From Aralia elata (lineage: Eukaryota > Streptophyta > Magnoliopsida > Apiales > Araliaceae): a stretch of 64,000 bases of DNA. The translations under genes and the position numbers were made by a program. The stretch is from positions 42,058,721-42,122,720 of the forward strand of contig CM068385.1 of the NCBI GenBank assembly GCA_034770075.1, read 5' to 3'. This document shows positions 1 through 11,987 of the stretch, one piece after another (positions within the stretch are counted from its first letter, which is position 1; each line of letters starts with the position of its first letter). A model generated the notes under the pieces. It made no database searches. It was not told the DNA's origin and saw only the letters and a program-made list of their open reading frames with translations.

Positions 1-273
1 AATTCTTTATAGAGTTGATGAATGCGCAGGCACGCAGACACACACACACACACATATATATGTGCAAGTTATGTCAGCCCACTGTGTGAGGCATAATAAC
101 AACCAAACAACATTTTAGCAGACAAAAATAATACTTATTCGTGGACAAGAAACAAGTAACAACCAAACATGTTGAAATTTTAGTTGCCTTGCAAGCTCAA
201 ACAGATTACTTTCAAATTTCAGCCTGGTGTACTACTGAAATACACTAATACAAGATATGACTCAATACCGTAC

Positions 274-425
274 CTCAATTGCCACATGATTATTTCCTTC
301 TGCTGATTATCTATTAATTGATTGTCACTCATGTTCTCATAATGACATAACTTCAGCAAGTACACCACTCCACTGTGGTTGAAGCAATCTTGTGAGGCAT
401 GCTCCTCGCGAACATTTATAGTGGG
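274..425 (-). pseudogene. MSH3: MSH3-like exon (copy A), broken
   Basis: On the minus strand this reads a peptide with HASQDCFNHSG, then, after a frame change, VLAEVMS, then YENMSDNQLIDNQQKE, and ends at a GAG|GTAC donor. The pattern DCF..GG.LAEVMS.YE matches my memory of the region before the core lever domain in plant MSH3 mismatch-repair proteins. Two changes of frame within about 50 codons mean it cannot code as it stands. The same exon occurs at 51011-51162, where further MSH3 exons follow downstream. Here the downstream part would lie left of the window. The MSH3 call rests mainly on the other exons of copy B. Confidence 0.6.
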
Positions 426-796
426 TCAAGCATATACTAATAGAAATACAAGTAAAATATTCCATCCAGCCAGCTGATGATAGAAATATGGGATGCAATT
501 ATATATTCATCAAATGCACAAATACAAAAACCACTTTTATATTTAGTTAACATAATTATACACAAATTCTATTTAGCTACTACATCTTCAAAATACATAA
601 TTTGAAGTGAAACGTTAGCCGTTAAAAAGGGTATCCATGGCTGTACAGTATGAAAATTAGAGAGAAAAAAAACCACATTTGGATCCACACAAAAAAAAAA
701 CACACCATTGCAGATGCGGATGTTAAAATTTAAAATCGCACAATTTGGTTGCGGAGGATGCATATGATACCTTAAATCCACACCATTATACATGCG

Positions 797-1810
797 CAGC
801 AAAGGTCTCCCTGGGGCCTAGGCGTGAGGCGCACGCCTTATCAAAGTGAGGCACACATACTAAAAAGTACAACAAAATAAATATACATGTACACATGAAC
901 TAATTATACAAGTATTTTATCTCAAGCAAAAAAATGATTTATGCATTATACATTTATACTTTTATTTACCTGAAAGATAACTAAAAAGGCTATCCCCGCC
1001 CCCCTATTATTGCATTAAAATCCCATCAATCAGCAGTCCAGTCCATTATCATCATCATCAACAACAACAAAAGAAAAAGAGAATCAACAACTATGTACAG
1101 TTCACATTGTAAAGTGTTTTTCTACTTGTACATATAATAAAGATGAATTGAACTCATAATAAAGAATTTTCTTAAATTTTCTTTTTAGTGTTCAGAAATA
1201 AATTCTCTGTCCTTTGTTGGACTATTCAAATATATAAATAAGTATGTTTGACTAAAAGCCATCACTTGGACCAACATGCATAAGCCATAAAGTACTTTTT
1301 TAATTGAGAGGAACCGTAGCAAAGAAAAGAATAATAATTAATAATAATACAATATATGCGAAGAAAAATCAAAGATGGAGAGTATATTTATATATATATA
1401 CACACACACACATACACACAGAGTACACACGCATGCAAGCTGAAGAGTAGATGAAAGAGTGACACGGCTGTTCAAAAGTGCCATATACAAAGAAGAAAGA
1501 TAAAAAAAAGATGGAAAAGAAAAAGAGGAGATCGGGATGAGAAGCTCCAACTGAGAGAAACAAAAAGTTGGAGATGAGATGAAAGAGAAAGGTACTCACC
1601 GTCGTCGCCGAACGTCAATTTGAGGGAGAGATGGTTGAGGATTGTCAATTTCCTTCTTTCCTTGATTTCCTTTCTTTCCTTCTTGCCTCTTGCCTCGCGT
1701 CTCATTGACAGAGGTGTGCGTCTCATTGAAAAGGTTGCGCCTCAAGCAAGGTGAGGCCCTGTCCTCGCGCCTCGCTGTGCCTCGAGCCAGGCGCGCCTTT
1801 GATAACACTA
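797..1810. mobile_element. hAT-type non-autonomous element (copy A)
   Basis: The element is flanked by the 8-bp duplication tacatgcg at 789-796 and 1811-1818. The right end reads CCTTTGATAACACTA. Its reverse complement starts TAGTGTTATCAAAGG, and the left end CAGCAAAGG looks like the same terminus with a six-base deletion. An 8-bp duplication with CAG/TAGTG-type ends is typical of the hAT superfamily. The interior holds GC-rich GAGGCGC-type stretches at both ends, a TA/CA microsatellite near 1390-1420 and no transposase. Short open frames on the minus strand at 1338-1826 show no recognisable domain. It sits inside an imperfect ~100-bp tandem duplication of host sequence (about 710-1890). Confidence 0.8.
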
Positions 1811-2007
1811 TACATGCGGATGCCATACTTTAAAAATTGCACAATTTGGATGCAGATGCATATGATACCTTAAATCCAAATCACGGAAATTTTATTATGT
1901 TATTTGTCATTTTAGTACTAATAATAGTCTAATACTGTCTTATACAGTCAAACTTATAACCTATCATTACTGACTAATAAGCTATTATTACATGGTTTAT
2001 GTTAGAA

Positions 2008-2227
2008 CTAATATCCTTGCACACACTTTGTGAATGGAATGAATGAGAAAATGTTGGAGAGATAATAGGGATAATAAAAGAGTGGGGAGAGACAAAAGGA
2101 AGTTTTTGAGTTTTAAAAAGTAACTACTCTTTTCTATTAAGGAGTAAATTTGGAAGTTAAAAAGGCTTTAGAAAATTGTTTACACCAAAAATAAAAGTCA
2201 ACTCTCCCTCCCGCTTTATAATATAGA
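2008..2227 (-). mobile_element. Short Helitron-like element (copy A)
   Basis: Read on the minus strand, it starts TCTATATTATAAAG after an A and ends near a CACAAAGTGTGTG stem followed by TTAGT. Helitrons typically begin TC, carry a 3' hairpin, end CTRR and insert between A and T; here the end is TTAG instead of CTAG. The body (GGGAGG, AAAGCCTTTTT, CTCTCCCCACT, CATTTTCTCATTC) is shared with copies at 38972-39221 and 40549-40757. No coding capacity is present. Confidence 0.6.
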
Positions 2228-2229
2228 TA

Positions 2230-4718
2230 TGTTTGATTTTATTTTTGATTAATATATGTAGCATCCTATAAGGAAATATATTATTTGTGGATTTTATGAC
2301 AAATTATTCTATCGATTTTGTACGGCTTATAGTCTAAAATTAAAAAATACTTCAACAATTCATACCTCAACCGTAAGAAACCGCATCTGCGCCACACTGC
2401 CTACGCAGTTTGTGAATGTGGTTGTTGAATTTAGAAACCGTATAATGTGATGCAAATGTGGATGGTGCTTAAACCCACACCACGTTCCGGTCATCATCAC
2501 TTGGGATAAGAGTATCAAAATACAAAAGCAATGCCACTTGTTTTCATACACCTCTGAAAGATATCAAATCGTTGTAAGGTCTTTTCAAATAGGATTTTTT
2601 TTTTCAAATGAACTTGTACAAATGAGAATCTCCTGAATAATTGACTCTAACTCCTTGCCGCAAAAAAAATATAAAATACAAACACGACTCCAACACAAAT
2701 CATGAATCCTCTGGTTAATATATGGAATCTTCTAGAACCACTCCAACAGCTAAAAAAGTTTTAATTAGTTGTACTCATAAGTACTTACAATTACAACATT
2801 ACTAAATTTAAATGAATTCTACCAATTGAAATTTTAAAAATTAAAATGAGATTATGTTATTTTAATATTGTTGTGGCTGAATCAATTTCCTGGATCCTCA
2901 CCAGCATGAGATACTTGTTGTTCATCACAATATGCAAATAAGAGATAGAGAGAAAGAGTGAAATTTAGATGAAAACTTGGAGAAGAAGATGAGGTTGGAT
3001 AAGAATGGGGGCAAAAAAGTTCGTGTGACTCATTGAGCTTCCATAATCAAAGAATTTCATTCATCATAGTAGTCTGTCTCTCATCTATTACATCAATATA
3101 CACAGTAGATTATACTTATACTACTATAATGTGCATAAAACACCATTGTACCCTCTAACTAACTACTCTCTGCAAAGAAAACATGCTTTTAGGGCAAACT
3201 AAATTTCTCAGTATGTTGTGAGAGTGGCTCCCAAGAAGAAAATCGTTAGGAGACAAGTTCAACATCCAAGCCACAAGTCCAGCCCTCATAAAATTATCAT
3301 TGAAGCAACCATCAATCCCATAATCCAATCTTCACATCAAAGCCAATATCAATCCCACAATCCACATTTTCAACATTTTCCTCATCTTCCCAAAAAAAAA
3401 AAATTGAAACTTGCACCCGAATTCAACAATTAAACAAGCATCTGCATACTTAGTACGATCTCAACCAACTTTTGCACTAGTTAAGAGTATTTAGGATTTG
3501 AAATTGATGATTTTGAAGTTTCTAGAAGGTCATGAGATGGTTCTAGAAGTTTATCTGGGAATGTTTGGTGAAGGATGCGATTGGGTAGAGGGGAAGAGAG
3601 TTTGGGATGTTGGGAGGGTTTGCGGGGGGAGGTGAGTTGGGAGGAAAGGAGACGTTTGGATGGTGAGAAAGTGACAGTGCTGAGATTTTAGGAGGGGTTG
3701 GATGATTATGAGGAGTTGATAGGAGATGAAGGTGTTGTTTTGGGTTTGAGAGCAAATAAATAGCATTTATTAACAATAATTAAATAATAGGGATAATTAA
3801 ATAACATACTAATTAAAGATAATTAAGTATATTAGATAAAGTAAAACTAACTAATTAATTATCATAATAATTACCTTAAAACTCCAAATAAATTGAAACA
3901 TTTACCACAACAAACAATTAAGCTATATTGTATATAAGGTTAAAAAAGAAAATTATGCGATTCAAATCATCTTTTTTTTTCTTCCCTTTTATTTACGGTT
4001 TGTTCCCATTTTAGCACAACTACTCAAATCCTTACAACTCCTTAAAAATTTTGATAACTTCTTTCACATTTGTTGTAGTTATTTCCCACTTTCCTTCCAT
4101 TTTTCTCACATTCTTCCCACCATGTCCACAATCCTTCATCACTGAATACCTATTGCTTTAACCACAAAATGTTGTTTCGTTTTGATGCAACACTTTTTTT
4201 TGGTTAATTTCTATCTCATGTTGGTGAATCTTAAGCAAATAGAGAGTTTGGTTACTAACTTTTTTATGGTTCACAGTTTTCCTTTAATTTATGAGATATG
4301 TTGGTTCTTCAATTCTTATTTTTAATCTCTACAAGCATTCATACTTATTCTCTCTCTAATTATTTTTGATAGTGTAATTCATTTGTATGTGTTTATTCAC
4401 TCTCTACTTGTACTATTCAATAATGCAATTTTAGTTTTTTGTTTGTTTATCTTTGTGTTCATATCGAGGATTGGAATCATTTTTATATTTTTTTTATAGA
4501 GAAACGAATATAATAAATTTTTGTTGCACACCCATGCCCCAGTGACTAGCATTAATAATATAATGAGTTAAGTTAGGATGTGCACTTAGAATTACAAGGT
4601 GGTAATCCAAATAAACACACTTTCTTGTTTTATTCCTTATTTGTGAAAAATTGGAAGCACTAATTAGAGACCACCCAAACAAACACACTTTCTGGCTTTA
4701 TTCCTTACAAGCACGGTA
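2230..4718. other. No gene recognised, AT-rich
   Basis: I see no convincing exon here. Open frames at 3218-3433 (plus) and 3543-3776 (minus) are low in complexity and lack motifs; the second only reflects a G-rich run on the plus strand at 3570-3640. Both recur in copy B, but that follows from the duplication and does not support coding. Confidence 0.5.
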
Positions 4719-4735
4719 CCCGTGCAAGGCACGGG
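4719..4735. repeat. CCCGTGC...GCACGGG hairpin (copy A)
   Basis: A perfect 7-bp inverted repeat with a 3-base loop, GC-rich in an AT-rich setting. It belongs to a dispersed family of similar hairpins at 5988, 8643, 36497 and 46074 and in the copy-B positions. Confidence 0.75.
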
Positions 4736-5042
4736 CAAGTTTGCGAAATCATTAGTTAACGGATATAGATTCCATTTAGTGTACCATATTCAATAAAACA
4801 AACAAAAACCAAATCCTGAATATCAATTCATGCTGCCAATAATAAAATTACTTGTATATATCTGTGTAATTACACCTACCGCAATGTGCTTCAAAATCAT
4901 ATAAATTAGTTAAATTACCGTAGCATAAAATTAAGAGATTGATGAATTCCATCAACAACATTCAGAAAACAGTACAATTTTTGAAACAACAATCAACACA
5001 ATAGCTATAGATTAAGTAAAACAATGCATAATTCAGTAATAG

Positions 5043-5240
5043 CTATAAATTAAGTAAAACAATGCATAATTCAGTAATTAGTTTTACCCGTAAGTGCCTT
5101 CGGTATTCTGCTCTAATATCTCGAAGAAGTCCACGTTTTGAGACCCCATGACGGTGATTCTCCGATATTGAACTGACCATAAACCCGCCACAGACATCTT
5201 GCTCTCTAAAATATAGATATAATATATATACACACAATTA
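5043..5240 (-). other. Possible unrecognised exon, differs between copies
   Basis: The minus strand has TATATTTTAG followed by AGAGCAAGATG. An open stretch then runs to a possible donor at CTTACGG|GTAAAA. In this copy the frame from that ATG reads MSVAGLWSVQYRRI. In copy B a single A is missing in a run of three (near 55918), and the frame instead reads MSVAGYGQFNIGE. I do not recognise either peptide. The GC content is higher than the surroundings, which is why I note it. It could equally be non-coding repeat sequence. Confidence 0.25.
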
Positions 5241-5987
5241 TATCAGTCTCACTCTATATTTTGTGATTTGTAGGGTGAGAGTTAGAGAAAAGGAGAAGTT
5301 AATTTCAAAATCGTAAAGGGAAGACTACCTTCTTTTTTGAGAATCTGATTTATTTTGGTTGTAATTTTAATATGCCGGCAGTACCTTTGCCTCTTGAATT
5401 TAGATTTTCTCGAAAAGGAACATGGAAGACGAAAGAGAAAAAGGAAGAGGAAGAGGCGATTGAATTCGTTCGTGTGAGCGGATTAATTTGAGGACCAAGG
5501 AACTTAAATTAACTGATTTCTATTTAATTCTATTTAAAATACACTATTTGACAAACCGTGCGATCTAAATATTTGAAAAAAATTCGGTTAAAACTCGATA
5601 AAACTCGGTAAAATTAAAAAAAATAAATAAATAAAATTGGCCCAACCAATTCACTAGGATCACTTTGCGGCTTGTTATAACTTATGTATTACTTAGATCC
5701 GTAACTCGTACAAAGCATCGACTTTTTATAAATTTGTTTTTTTTTAAATTATATTTTATATAGAAGTTATGTTAGATTTTTGAATTCTTATTTTAATGTA
5801 TAGTATGTATTTTTGTATTAAAAAATAAATTCCATAATGTTAATTTAGAGTTGTTGTTAATTACCTTTTCATATATTGAATAATTTGAACATAGGAGTTG
5901 TCTTTCCATATTCATTAGTTCCCAAATTATACATGCGTGTATAAATATCTATTTCTGTATATATATTTATATATATACAAGTTGATA

Positions 5988-6006
5988 GCCCGTGCAACGC
6001 ACGAGC
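5988..6006. repeat. GCCCGTGC...GCACGAGC hairpin next to CTAGT (copy A)
   Basis: This imperfect inverted repeat is followed by two CTAGTT motifs. The flank (GTTGATAG before, CTAGTTTAAA.AATGAATT after) matches the reverse complement of 36480-36530, so both belong to one repeat family. A hairpin followed by CTAGT suggests a Helitron 3' end. Confidence 0.6.
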
Positions 6007-6306
6007 TAGTTAGCTAGTTTAAAGAATGAATTTAATAATTTGTCCGACAATCATGTCAAAAAAGAACTCGAAGTACATAATTCATGTAAAAAAAGAACTC
6101 GAAATACACAGTTCATGCAAATTTGTTGACTTACCGTAGCATAAAATTAAGATATATATTGCCTTAACAATTACAGCAAAAAGATAAAGAGAATGTATAT
6201 ATCATGCTTCAAACTCATCCTTACTACCTACCTAGCTTGTGGAAGACTATGCCGCCAACCCGTGTGGCCATAACCAGAAGAAGTAGTTTGTTAAATAAGA
6301 CCTATA

Positions 6307-6482
6307 TCAGTCAGTATCGAAAGTGCCAGTAAAAGCCTTCTTGAAAGACATGGAATTGGAGAAGCACTTGATGCCTTTCCTGTGCGGTCTTAGACCCCTT
6401 GTATCGAGTGAACCCATTATAGGAGAGATGCATTCAATCAAGGCTTGGCCCAGCCCTTTTCTCTCAATCCAATCTCGAATTT
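6307..6482 (-). other. Candidate terminal exon of unknown protein (copy A)
   Basis: The minus strand is open for about 58 codons up to a TGA at 6307-6309. It reads RDWIERKGLGQALIECIS, then GSLDTRGLRPHRKG, and ends FTGTFDTD. Codon use and amino-acid mix look protein-like and contrast with the AT-rich surroundings. I do not recognise the family. The copy at 57037-57212 is also open and differs by one visible missense change (Gly to Asp near the end). No start codon or clear splice acceptor could be assigned, so it may be a gene fragment. Confidence 0.35.
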
Positions 6483-7039
6483 ATAAAGCCATAAGTTAAT
6501 TTGTCCAAAAGAAGTGCAAGACCTAGGAGAATTACAACACAAAGAATGGCCAAATGTGTTTACAAAATCCACAACGCAACACATTTTACATCTTGAAATT
6601 TAAACACCACATAAAAATACAATATTATATCTTCCAAACATTTAAGTTGTCTAGTCTGGTGGTCTTCTTTTAGATTTGCTTCATTGAAATTGAGTTCTTC
6701 ATCCCTATGAAATAAAACAATGCACCAAAGAGTGCAAGGCAAATATATGAGAAGATTTGGGGCTGCCAAATATAAATAGCAAGACGCTAAGACCTTTTTT
6801 CGAAACAAAGAAACAAACTATACTAATCATATGCGTAGTACACTTTTTACGACTAATTCACTTGGGAACCAAATACAGCATAAACACAACAAAAGAAAAC
6901 ATATATAGAATACAGATAGAATTGAACTGTGAAAATTACCTTGATGGGAATTTACAATTACCATGTCCTGAGATTAGAAAGGAAAATCACAAAATCAAAA
7001 TTCATCGAAATCACAAACTTAAGCAAACATGTTTAGCCG

Positions 7040-7195
7040 AACACCTTCATAACTTGTTTTAACTTAATTTCTGACGTATAAGTCATTATCAGTCGAACGT
7101 TTTTACTTATAAGTCACAACTTAAAACAACTTATAAGTCAACTTATATTTTAACTGATAAGTCATTTTAAAATAATTCATTCCCGAACGGGCCCT
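7040..7195. mobile_element. Possible MITE with ACTTATAAGT repeats (copy A)
   Basis: A short block rich in ACTTATAAGTCA palindromes ends in CCCGAACGGGC. CCTTCAT occurs on both sides and could be a target duplication. The two ends do not form clear inverted repeats. The terminus resembles common plant MITE ends, so this call is weak. Confidence 0.4.
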
Positions 7196-8111
7196 TCATG
7201 AGTTCTAAAACTTAAAATTTTATAAATAGTTTATAATTAATTGTTCATCATTTTTTGATGTATAAACAAGTTTAAATTATTTCAACAATATTTAAAAGTT
7301 TATAATTAATTGTTTATAATTTTTTGATGTATAAACAGGTTTAAATTATAGTTTAAAATATGTTATTATTGGTAATGGTATAATAGTCCAAACGATATTT
7401 TTTTATTCAATTCTTCAATTAATTCTGAAAAAAACAAACATAATATGAGATTATTTTAAGTTATCTCATTAATAATCCCATAAAAAACAAACGTGTGATT
7501 AGGACTAGTTAATCCTATGATTAATAGTCTTGGAACTATAATCCCATAGATTATAATTCCGGAATTATAATCTTTACAAACAAACATGACTTTAGTATAT
7601 ATAAGAAAGTTCAAAAACGTAGTGTGTTATGTGCCAGTTTTGGCTGCTAAGTTGAATTTAACAATATTGACCTAATCAAGGATGTTCATGTGGTGCAACT
7701 AATCCTCAATCCTATAAGCAAAATAGCATAATAAAACAGTGGACAAATAAAAAAGGACTACCACAATCAAATTTATTTGGCTGCAAATTCAGTATTTTGA
7801 CTACCACCTTATGTAAAACCAGGCATGGCTAGTGTAGACGCCCCAATATTCTCTTTTCTATATTATTCTTTTTCAAGGATAAACAGCTTGAATTAGTTAA
7901 TACTTAATTGGTACTCTTTTATTTTCATAAAAACGGTGTCATTTGTCAATTTCATTTACCTTACAAATCGTTATAGTAGTATAAAATGACATAATATTCA
8001 TAATTTGTCGTCATAATCCGTACTAAATTAATAACTTATTGTTTTAAGGGTATACATACATGAAACAAAACTATCTCCTTCATATATGCAAATTAATTTT
8101 ACAAGGTAGTA

Positions 8112-8396
8112 CTTCATCCATTTCATAATAATAGTCGTTTTAGTTTCATGCACATGGATTAAGAAAGTAATTTAATACTATCATTTGATAATTAAAATTT
8201 GTGTAAAATTTCATTACTATCCATTTATGGGAAATTGAAAATTACTAACTCAATGAGAGATTTTCTTGGGACAATGAGAGAAGTTATGGGTGATATAAGA
8301 AAGTAAATAAATTATTCTCTTCTAGAAAGTTATAAACGACAAATAAATTAAAAAAAAATTTCTTCTAAAAAGTCTATTATTATGTAATGGATGGAG
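8112..8396. mobile_element. Stowaway-like MITE (copy A)
   Basis: The ends read TACTTCATCCATTTCATAAT and, reverse-complemented, TACTCCATCCATTACATAAT, with TA on both sides. TA duplications with CTCC-type termini are the mark of Stowaway elements of the Tc1/mariner group. About 285 bp, non-coding, AT-rich interior. Confidence 0.8.
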
Positions 8397-8642
8397 TATT
8401 ATTTTTGTGTGGCAGAGGGAGTATTTTGTAGATTAAGTATAAGATTTGATTACTTGATTTGATTGAAATAATTTAATTTTATTAATAAAAACAATCACAC
8501 CCTCACTTGCACAATCAATGTGTATTATAAAGCTAATTAGGGGAATACATTCTGATGCATTAATATAAAGGAGTAGTTGCAAAATACAATTGACCTGCTC
8601 GCGGTCCAACTAAATTTAGAAACTCGTAAGAAAAAATTAAAC

Positions 8643-8657
8643 CCGTGCATGGCACGG
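8643..8657. repeat. CCGTGC...GCACGG hairpin (copy A)
   Basis: A 6-bp perfect stem with a 3-base loop, another member of the GC-rich hairpin family. Just downstream, copies A and B diverge sharply for about 235 bp. Confidence 0.65.
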
Positions 8658-8879
8658 ATTTGATAGGCATAAATTAGTTACCTTAATTTTTTATTATTGT
8701 ATAATTCTATATAGTAAAATAAAAATATGCTTGTTCAAGTATTTTTTTTTTTGAAGGATAATAAGTGACTAATTCATGTCAAATTGTTTATCATTTTTAA
8801 TTTTTATTGTACACGTATATAAGTACACTTGTTATTCAATATTAGATCAATTGTAAGTTTAAAGTTTTTTTATATATTT

Positions 8880-9355
8880 AAAACTGATTCAATCCATTTA
8901 CTATTAATAAACAATAAATTGTGTATATGTAACCGCATATTATTTAAGTATGTGTGGTTTAATATTCATCATGACTTCACCTTGATTTGACCAATAAATA
9001 ACAAACATATATATACTAATCATAACTTCTTGTAATAATTTTCGTCAAATGAAATTTATTGCGATCTTAATTGTTTTCGTCGATAAATATTTATTTTAGC
9101 CTTAATAGACTCACACAAGACCAAACCGAACTAACAATTGCCCTCATTTTGTCTCTTTGAATATTGTTGTTATTATTAATTATAGACCATTTACTATTTA
9201 TAAACAATAAGTTTTAAAAATGTAAACACCTATTGTTTAACCGTGTGTAGTTTAATATTCATCATGATTTCACCTTAATTTGAAACAATAAATAGCTAGC
9301 ATATATATATATATATATATATATATTAACCGTAACTTCATGTAATAATTTCTGT
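8880..9355. repeat. Imperfect tandem duplication, about 290-bp period (copy A)
   Basis: Two successive blocks share CATTTACTAT..ATAAACAATAA, a GTGTG.(G/A)GTTTAATATTCATCATGA block, TTCACCTT(G/A)ATTTGA and CATGTAATAATTT-type stretches. The second carries a (TA)n run at 9300-9327. A related stretch (ACCAAACCAACGATTG...CATTTTGTCTCTTT) recurs at 11720-11760, so this is part of a dispersed repeat. Confidence 0.6.
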
Positions 9356-10085
9356 TGGTGTTTTTTTATATATTAGTATAGATTACTAAGATATATGAGG
9401 TGAAACTTGAATTAATTCTGCTTGTCTGTATATTTATCCAAATATTTTTCACCTTTTTCTCTAGTACTTTCTAAGAGATTCCAAAGAGATTGATAAATAG
9501 AAATAATACTTCAATCTTATCAATAATGTACATGTGAATGGAGCATATATATGAAAAAACTAATTCCTTGTACGAAACTGAATTAATACATTTAGTTATT
9601 ACGTCAAATTGTGATACTATATTAAAATCTAATAATAATATAGAAAAATAAGACCACAAACGTAGTTTAAAAAAATAAATTACATCTTTAAATGCATACA
9701 ATATCAATATATAACCATATATACAAATATATAAACATATACAAAGTAACAGTGGAAGTGTTACCTCCAATGCTTACCATAATATACTGTGTCATGCTTC
9801 TAATGTCTCCCTTGCTAATTAAAAATTCCTTTTCTTCAAAAAATTATCAATTTAATTCGTGTCGGAAAATAGACTTTATGGTTACATATAGATTTTAGCG
9901 AGAGACTAGCAAAAAATGTTATTCTATTCTTTTTGATCTTCCGTTTCATCCTAGTTGCAATATAACCAATGTAGAATCACATACATACATGCATACGATG
10001 AAAAAATAAAAATAAAATCGATTAAAACTAACCCGATTTTATGTATGCAAATTCACGTATTGATCGGTGTTAAATTACATGCATT

Positions 10086-10090
10086 CATTC
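10086..10090. repeat. Target site duplication cattc, left
   Basis: The five bases directly before the LTR. They match 11240-11244 exactly. The same five bases precede the LTR in copy B at 60820-60824. Confidence 0.85.
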
Positions 10091-11239
10091 TGGTAGACAC
10101 ATTTTTTTATACATTTTATTATTCCCATATTTATTATTTTATATGTTTATTTTATTTAATTAATGCATTTTATTTTATTTTGTAGGATTTATCTTATTTA
10201 TCTTGGTGAACAAGTAAAAGATAATTGTTGCAACTTTTAAAGATGGAAAATGACTCTTGGGAGATTACTATGTAGAGATTGAAGTTCAGAAGGAAAGAGG
10301 AGAATAAAAAGGAAACAAAAGAGACCAAGTTCAATGAATCTAAATTATGGCACAAATTTATTTTCCCTATAAATAGATCTTTTGTTTTAGAGAGAAGGGT
10401 ATCAATTTTTATTCTTTTTCATCCCTTCTCATCCGGCTGAGACTAGGAGAGCAACTTGAGAGTTTTGTTCCTTTGTTTCTTTTTCTTTTTCCTTATTGGG
10501 CTCCAGGATTACAATGGGTTTGATTTGTAACAGTTCTATGATTTAATTTTATAAAAGTGATTGCTATTCAACTTTTCTTTATTTGGTATTCTTTTAGTTA
10601 ATTACTTTATGCTTTCCTGTTAGTTTATACAAGTTGGTTCAAGTTTTCTTTTATTATTATTAATCTGATGCAATTATTATTAGTACCAATCTTAGTTGTT
10701 AATTTTAATTACATGGCTAACTAAATTTCTAATACCTAGGATGATGATGAAACTAGGTATTTCATAATAATTAATTTCTTTCCGTTCCGGAATTAGTGCC
10801 TAATTATTTTCGCCTTCATATTTTTCTTCGCATTAATTGCATATGATTCTTATATTGATTGCGGGGTTTTGATAAGTTATAGTTAATCTGTGAATTTTTC
10901 ATAACTTATGCTTGCCCATATTAATTATATGAATCATTATTTTTAAAGGGAAGGGAAAATAATTTGGGAATTAATTTGAAAAGTAAGAAATTATTATTTA
11001 TGTTAGTACTTAGTGGATTCGGATTCCTAGGTAGTTTTTCTCATCACTAGTTTTCATTATTAATTTTTAGTTTGCATAATTTAGTTATTAATCATCTCCA
11101 CTATATTTATTTCTAATTTGCTTAAAATAGATATTAAGGATACATTAAAAATTGATCTAATCTCTGTGGGTTCGACCTGTACTTACCAGTTCTTCAATTT
11201 GACACTGTGCACTTGCAGTTACATAATTTTATCACATCA
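10091..11239 (+). mobile_element. Solo LTR, Ty3/gypsy-type
   Basis: A 1149-bp unit starts TGGTAGACAC and ends ATCACATCA. It is bounded by the 5-bp repeat cattc at 10086-10090 and 11240-11244. TG...CA ends and a 5-bp duplication define an LTR. A TATA box (TATAAATA) lies at 10368-10375, and the end of U5 carries a GTGGGTTCGACCTG stretch. After 11239 the sequence is the target site, with no primer binding site, so this is a solo LTR left by LTR-LTR recombination. The copy-B LTR has the same length once its inserted element and 9-bp duplication are removed (3086 minus 1937 = 1149). Confidence 0.92.
10368..10375 (+). promoter_or_regulatory. TATA box in the LTR
   Basis: TATAAATA lies about 280 bp into the LTR and is followed by the likely R region. 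It is conserved in copy B at 61102-61109. Confidence 0.6.
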
Positions 11240-11244
11240 CATTC

Positions 11245-11985
11245 CTTGCTAGTCACTAACATCACAAACAAATTTCGACTCAACTATTGGACCATGATCA
11301 ATCGTGTCAACGATGAGCATGGCCACAATTTCTACCATTCTAATTGGCTTCAATGGCAACATCACTAACATAGTATCATTTTCTATATTCTGTCTTTATC
11401 TCTAAGTGAGAGAGCTCCAATAAGGTGTGTATTTTCTATCATTTTCATTCTCCTACACCTCTACATTGTTCATATATATGGTAACATATGAAAATGTAAC
11501 ACATGTAACTCCCATCTATTAATGTGATAATATGGAGTTGTAGCTCCCACAATAATAAGACAAATAATAAGACAATAAGTGAATGTAAGGGTTACATTTT
11601 AGTTATATTCAACAAATTATTATAAGAAAATTATAACACAAAATTAAGGTATTAATTTTCACCGGAAAAAAATTATCGCAACCTATAACATCCGTCGGAA
11701 AAAAATTATTATAGCCCTAAAAGGACTACCAAACCAACGATTGTCCCCATTTTGTCTCTTTATATATAGTAATAAATTACAATTTTAATATATTCCAATG
11801 GTTTCATAAAAATAATAATAACAAAAAAAAAGTTACAAAAAAAAAAAAAATTAAATAACACGAGTTATCTTGTCACCAAAATTAACCAAGTTCCATAACT
11901 TAATTCGCGTATTTACCCACAGACTAGTATTTCAAACTAATTATATTGTGAATATTGTGAATACAGTATAACATACATGACGTTT
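11245..11985. other. No gene; AT-rich repeat remains
   Basis: This stretch starts with the unduplicated flank of the solo LTR. It contains a block near 11690-11780 related to the tandem repeat at 9050-9180. No exon is visible. Confidence 0.5.
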
Positions 11986-11987
11986 CT

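Larger units (their letters stand above)
1..11239. repeat. Segmental duplication, copy A
   Basis: This stretch is repeated in the same orientation at 50738-63910. The opening bases, the hAT element, the Stowaway element, the hairpin motifs and the LTR all recur in the same order. In the stretches I compared, differences are sparse single-base changes and short indels, many of them in homopolymers and TA runs. The offset drifts from 50737 to about 50730 and back to 50734 as small indels build up. The repeat is already in progress at base 1, so its left edge is outside the window. The last clearly shared base is the end of the LTR at 11239, where copy B goes on into retrotransposon internal sequence. 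Confidence 0.97.

Noticed and set aside
1338..1826. Four open frames in the hAT element, repeated at 52072-52560
   Set aside because: Low-complexity peptides without transposase motifs. Their repetition reflects the duplication only.
3543..3776. Two minus-strand proline/serine-rich frames, also at 54278-54511
   Set aside because: Complement of a G-rich stretch, overlapping in two frames, with no motif.
9692..10185. Small plus-strand proteins repeated at 60426-60919
   Set aside because: AT-rich frames rich in Ile, Tyr and Phe that run across the LTR start; no coding signal.
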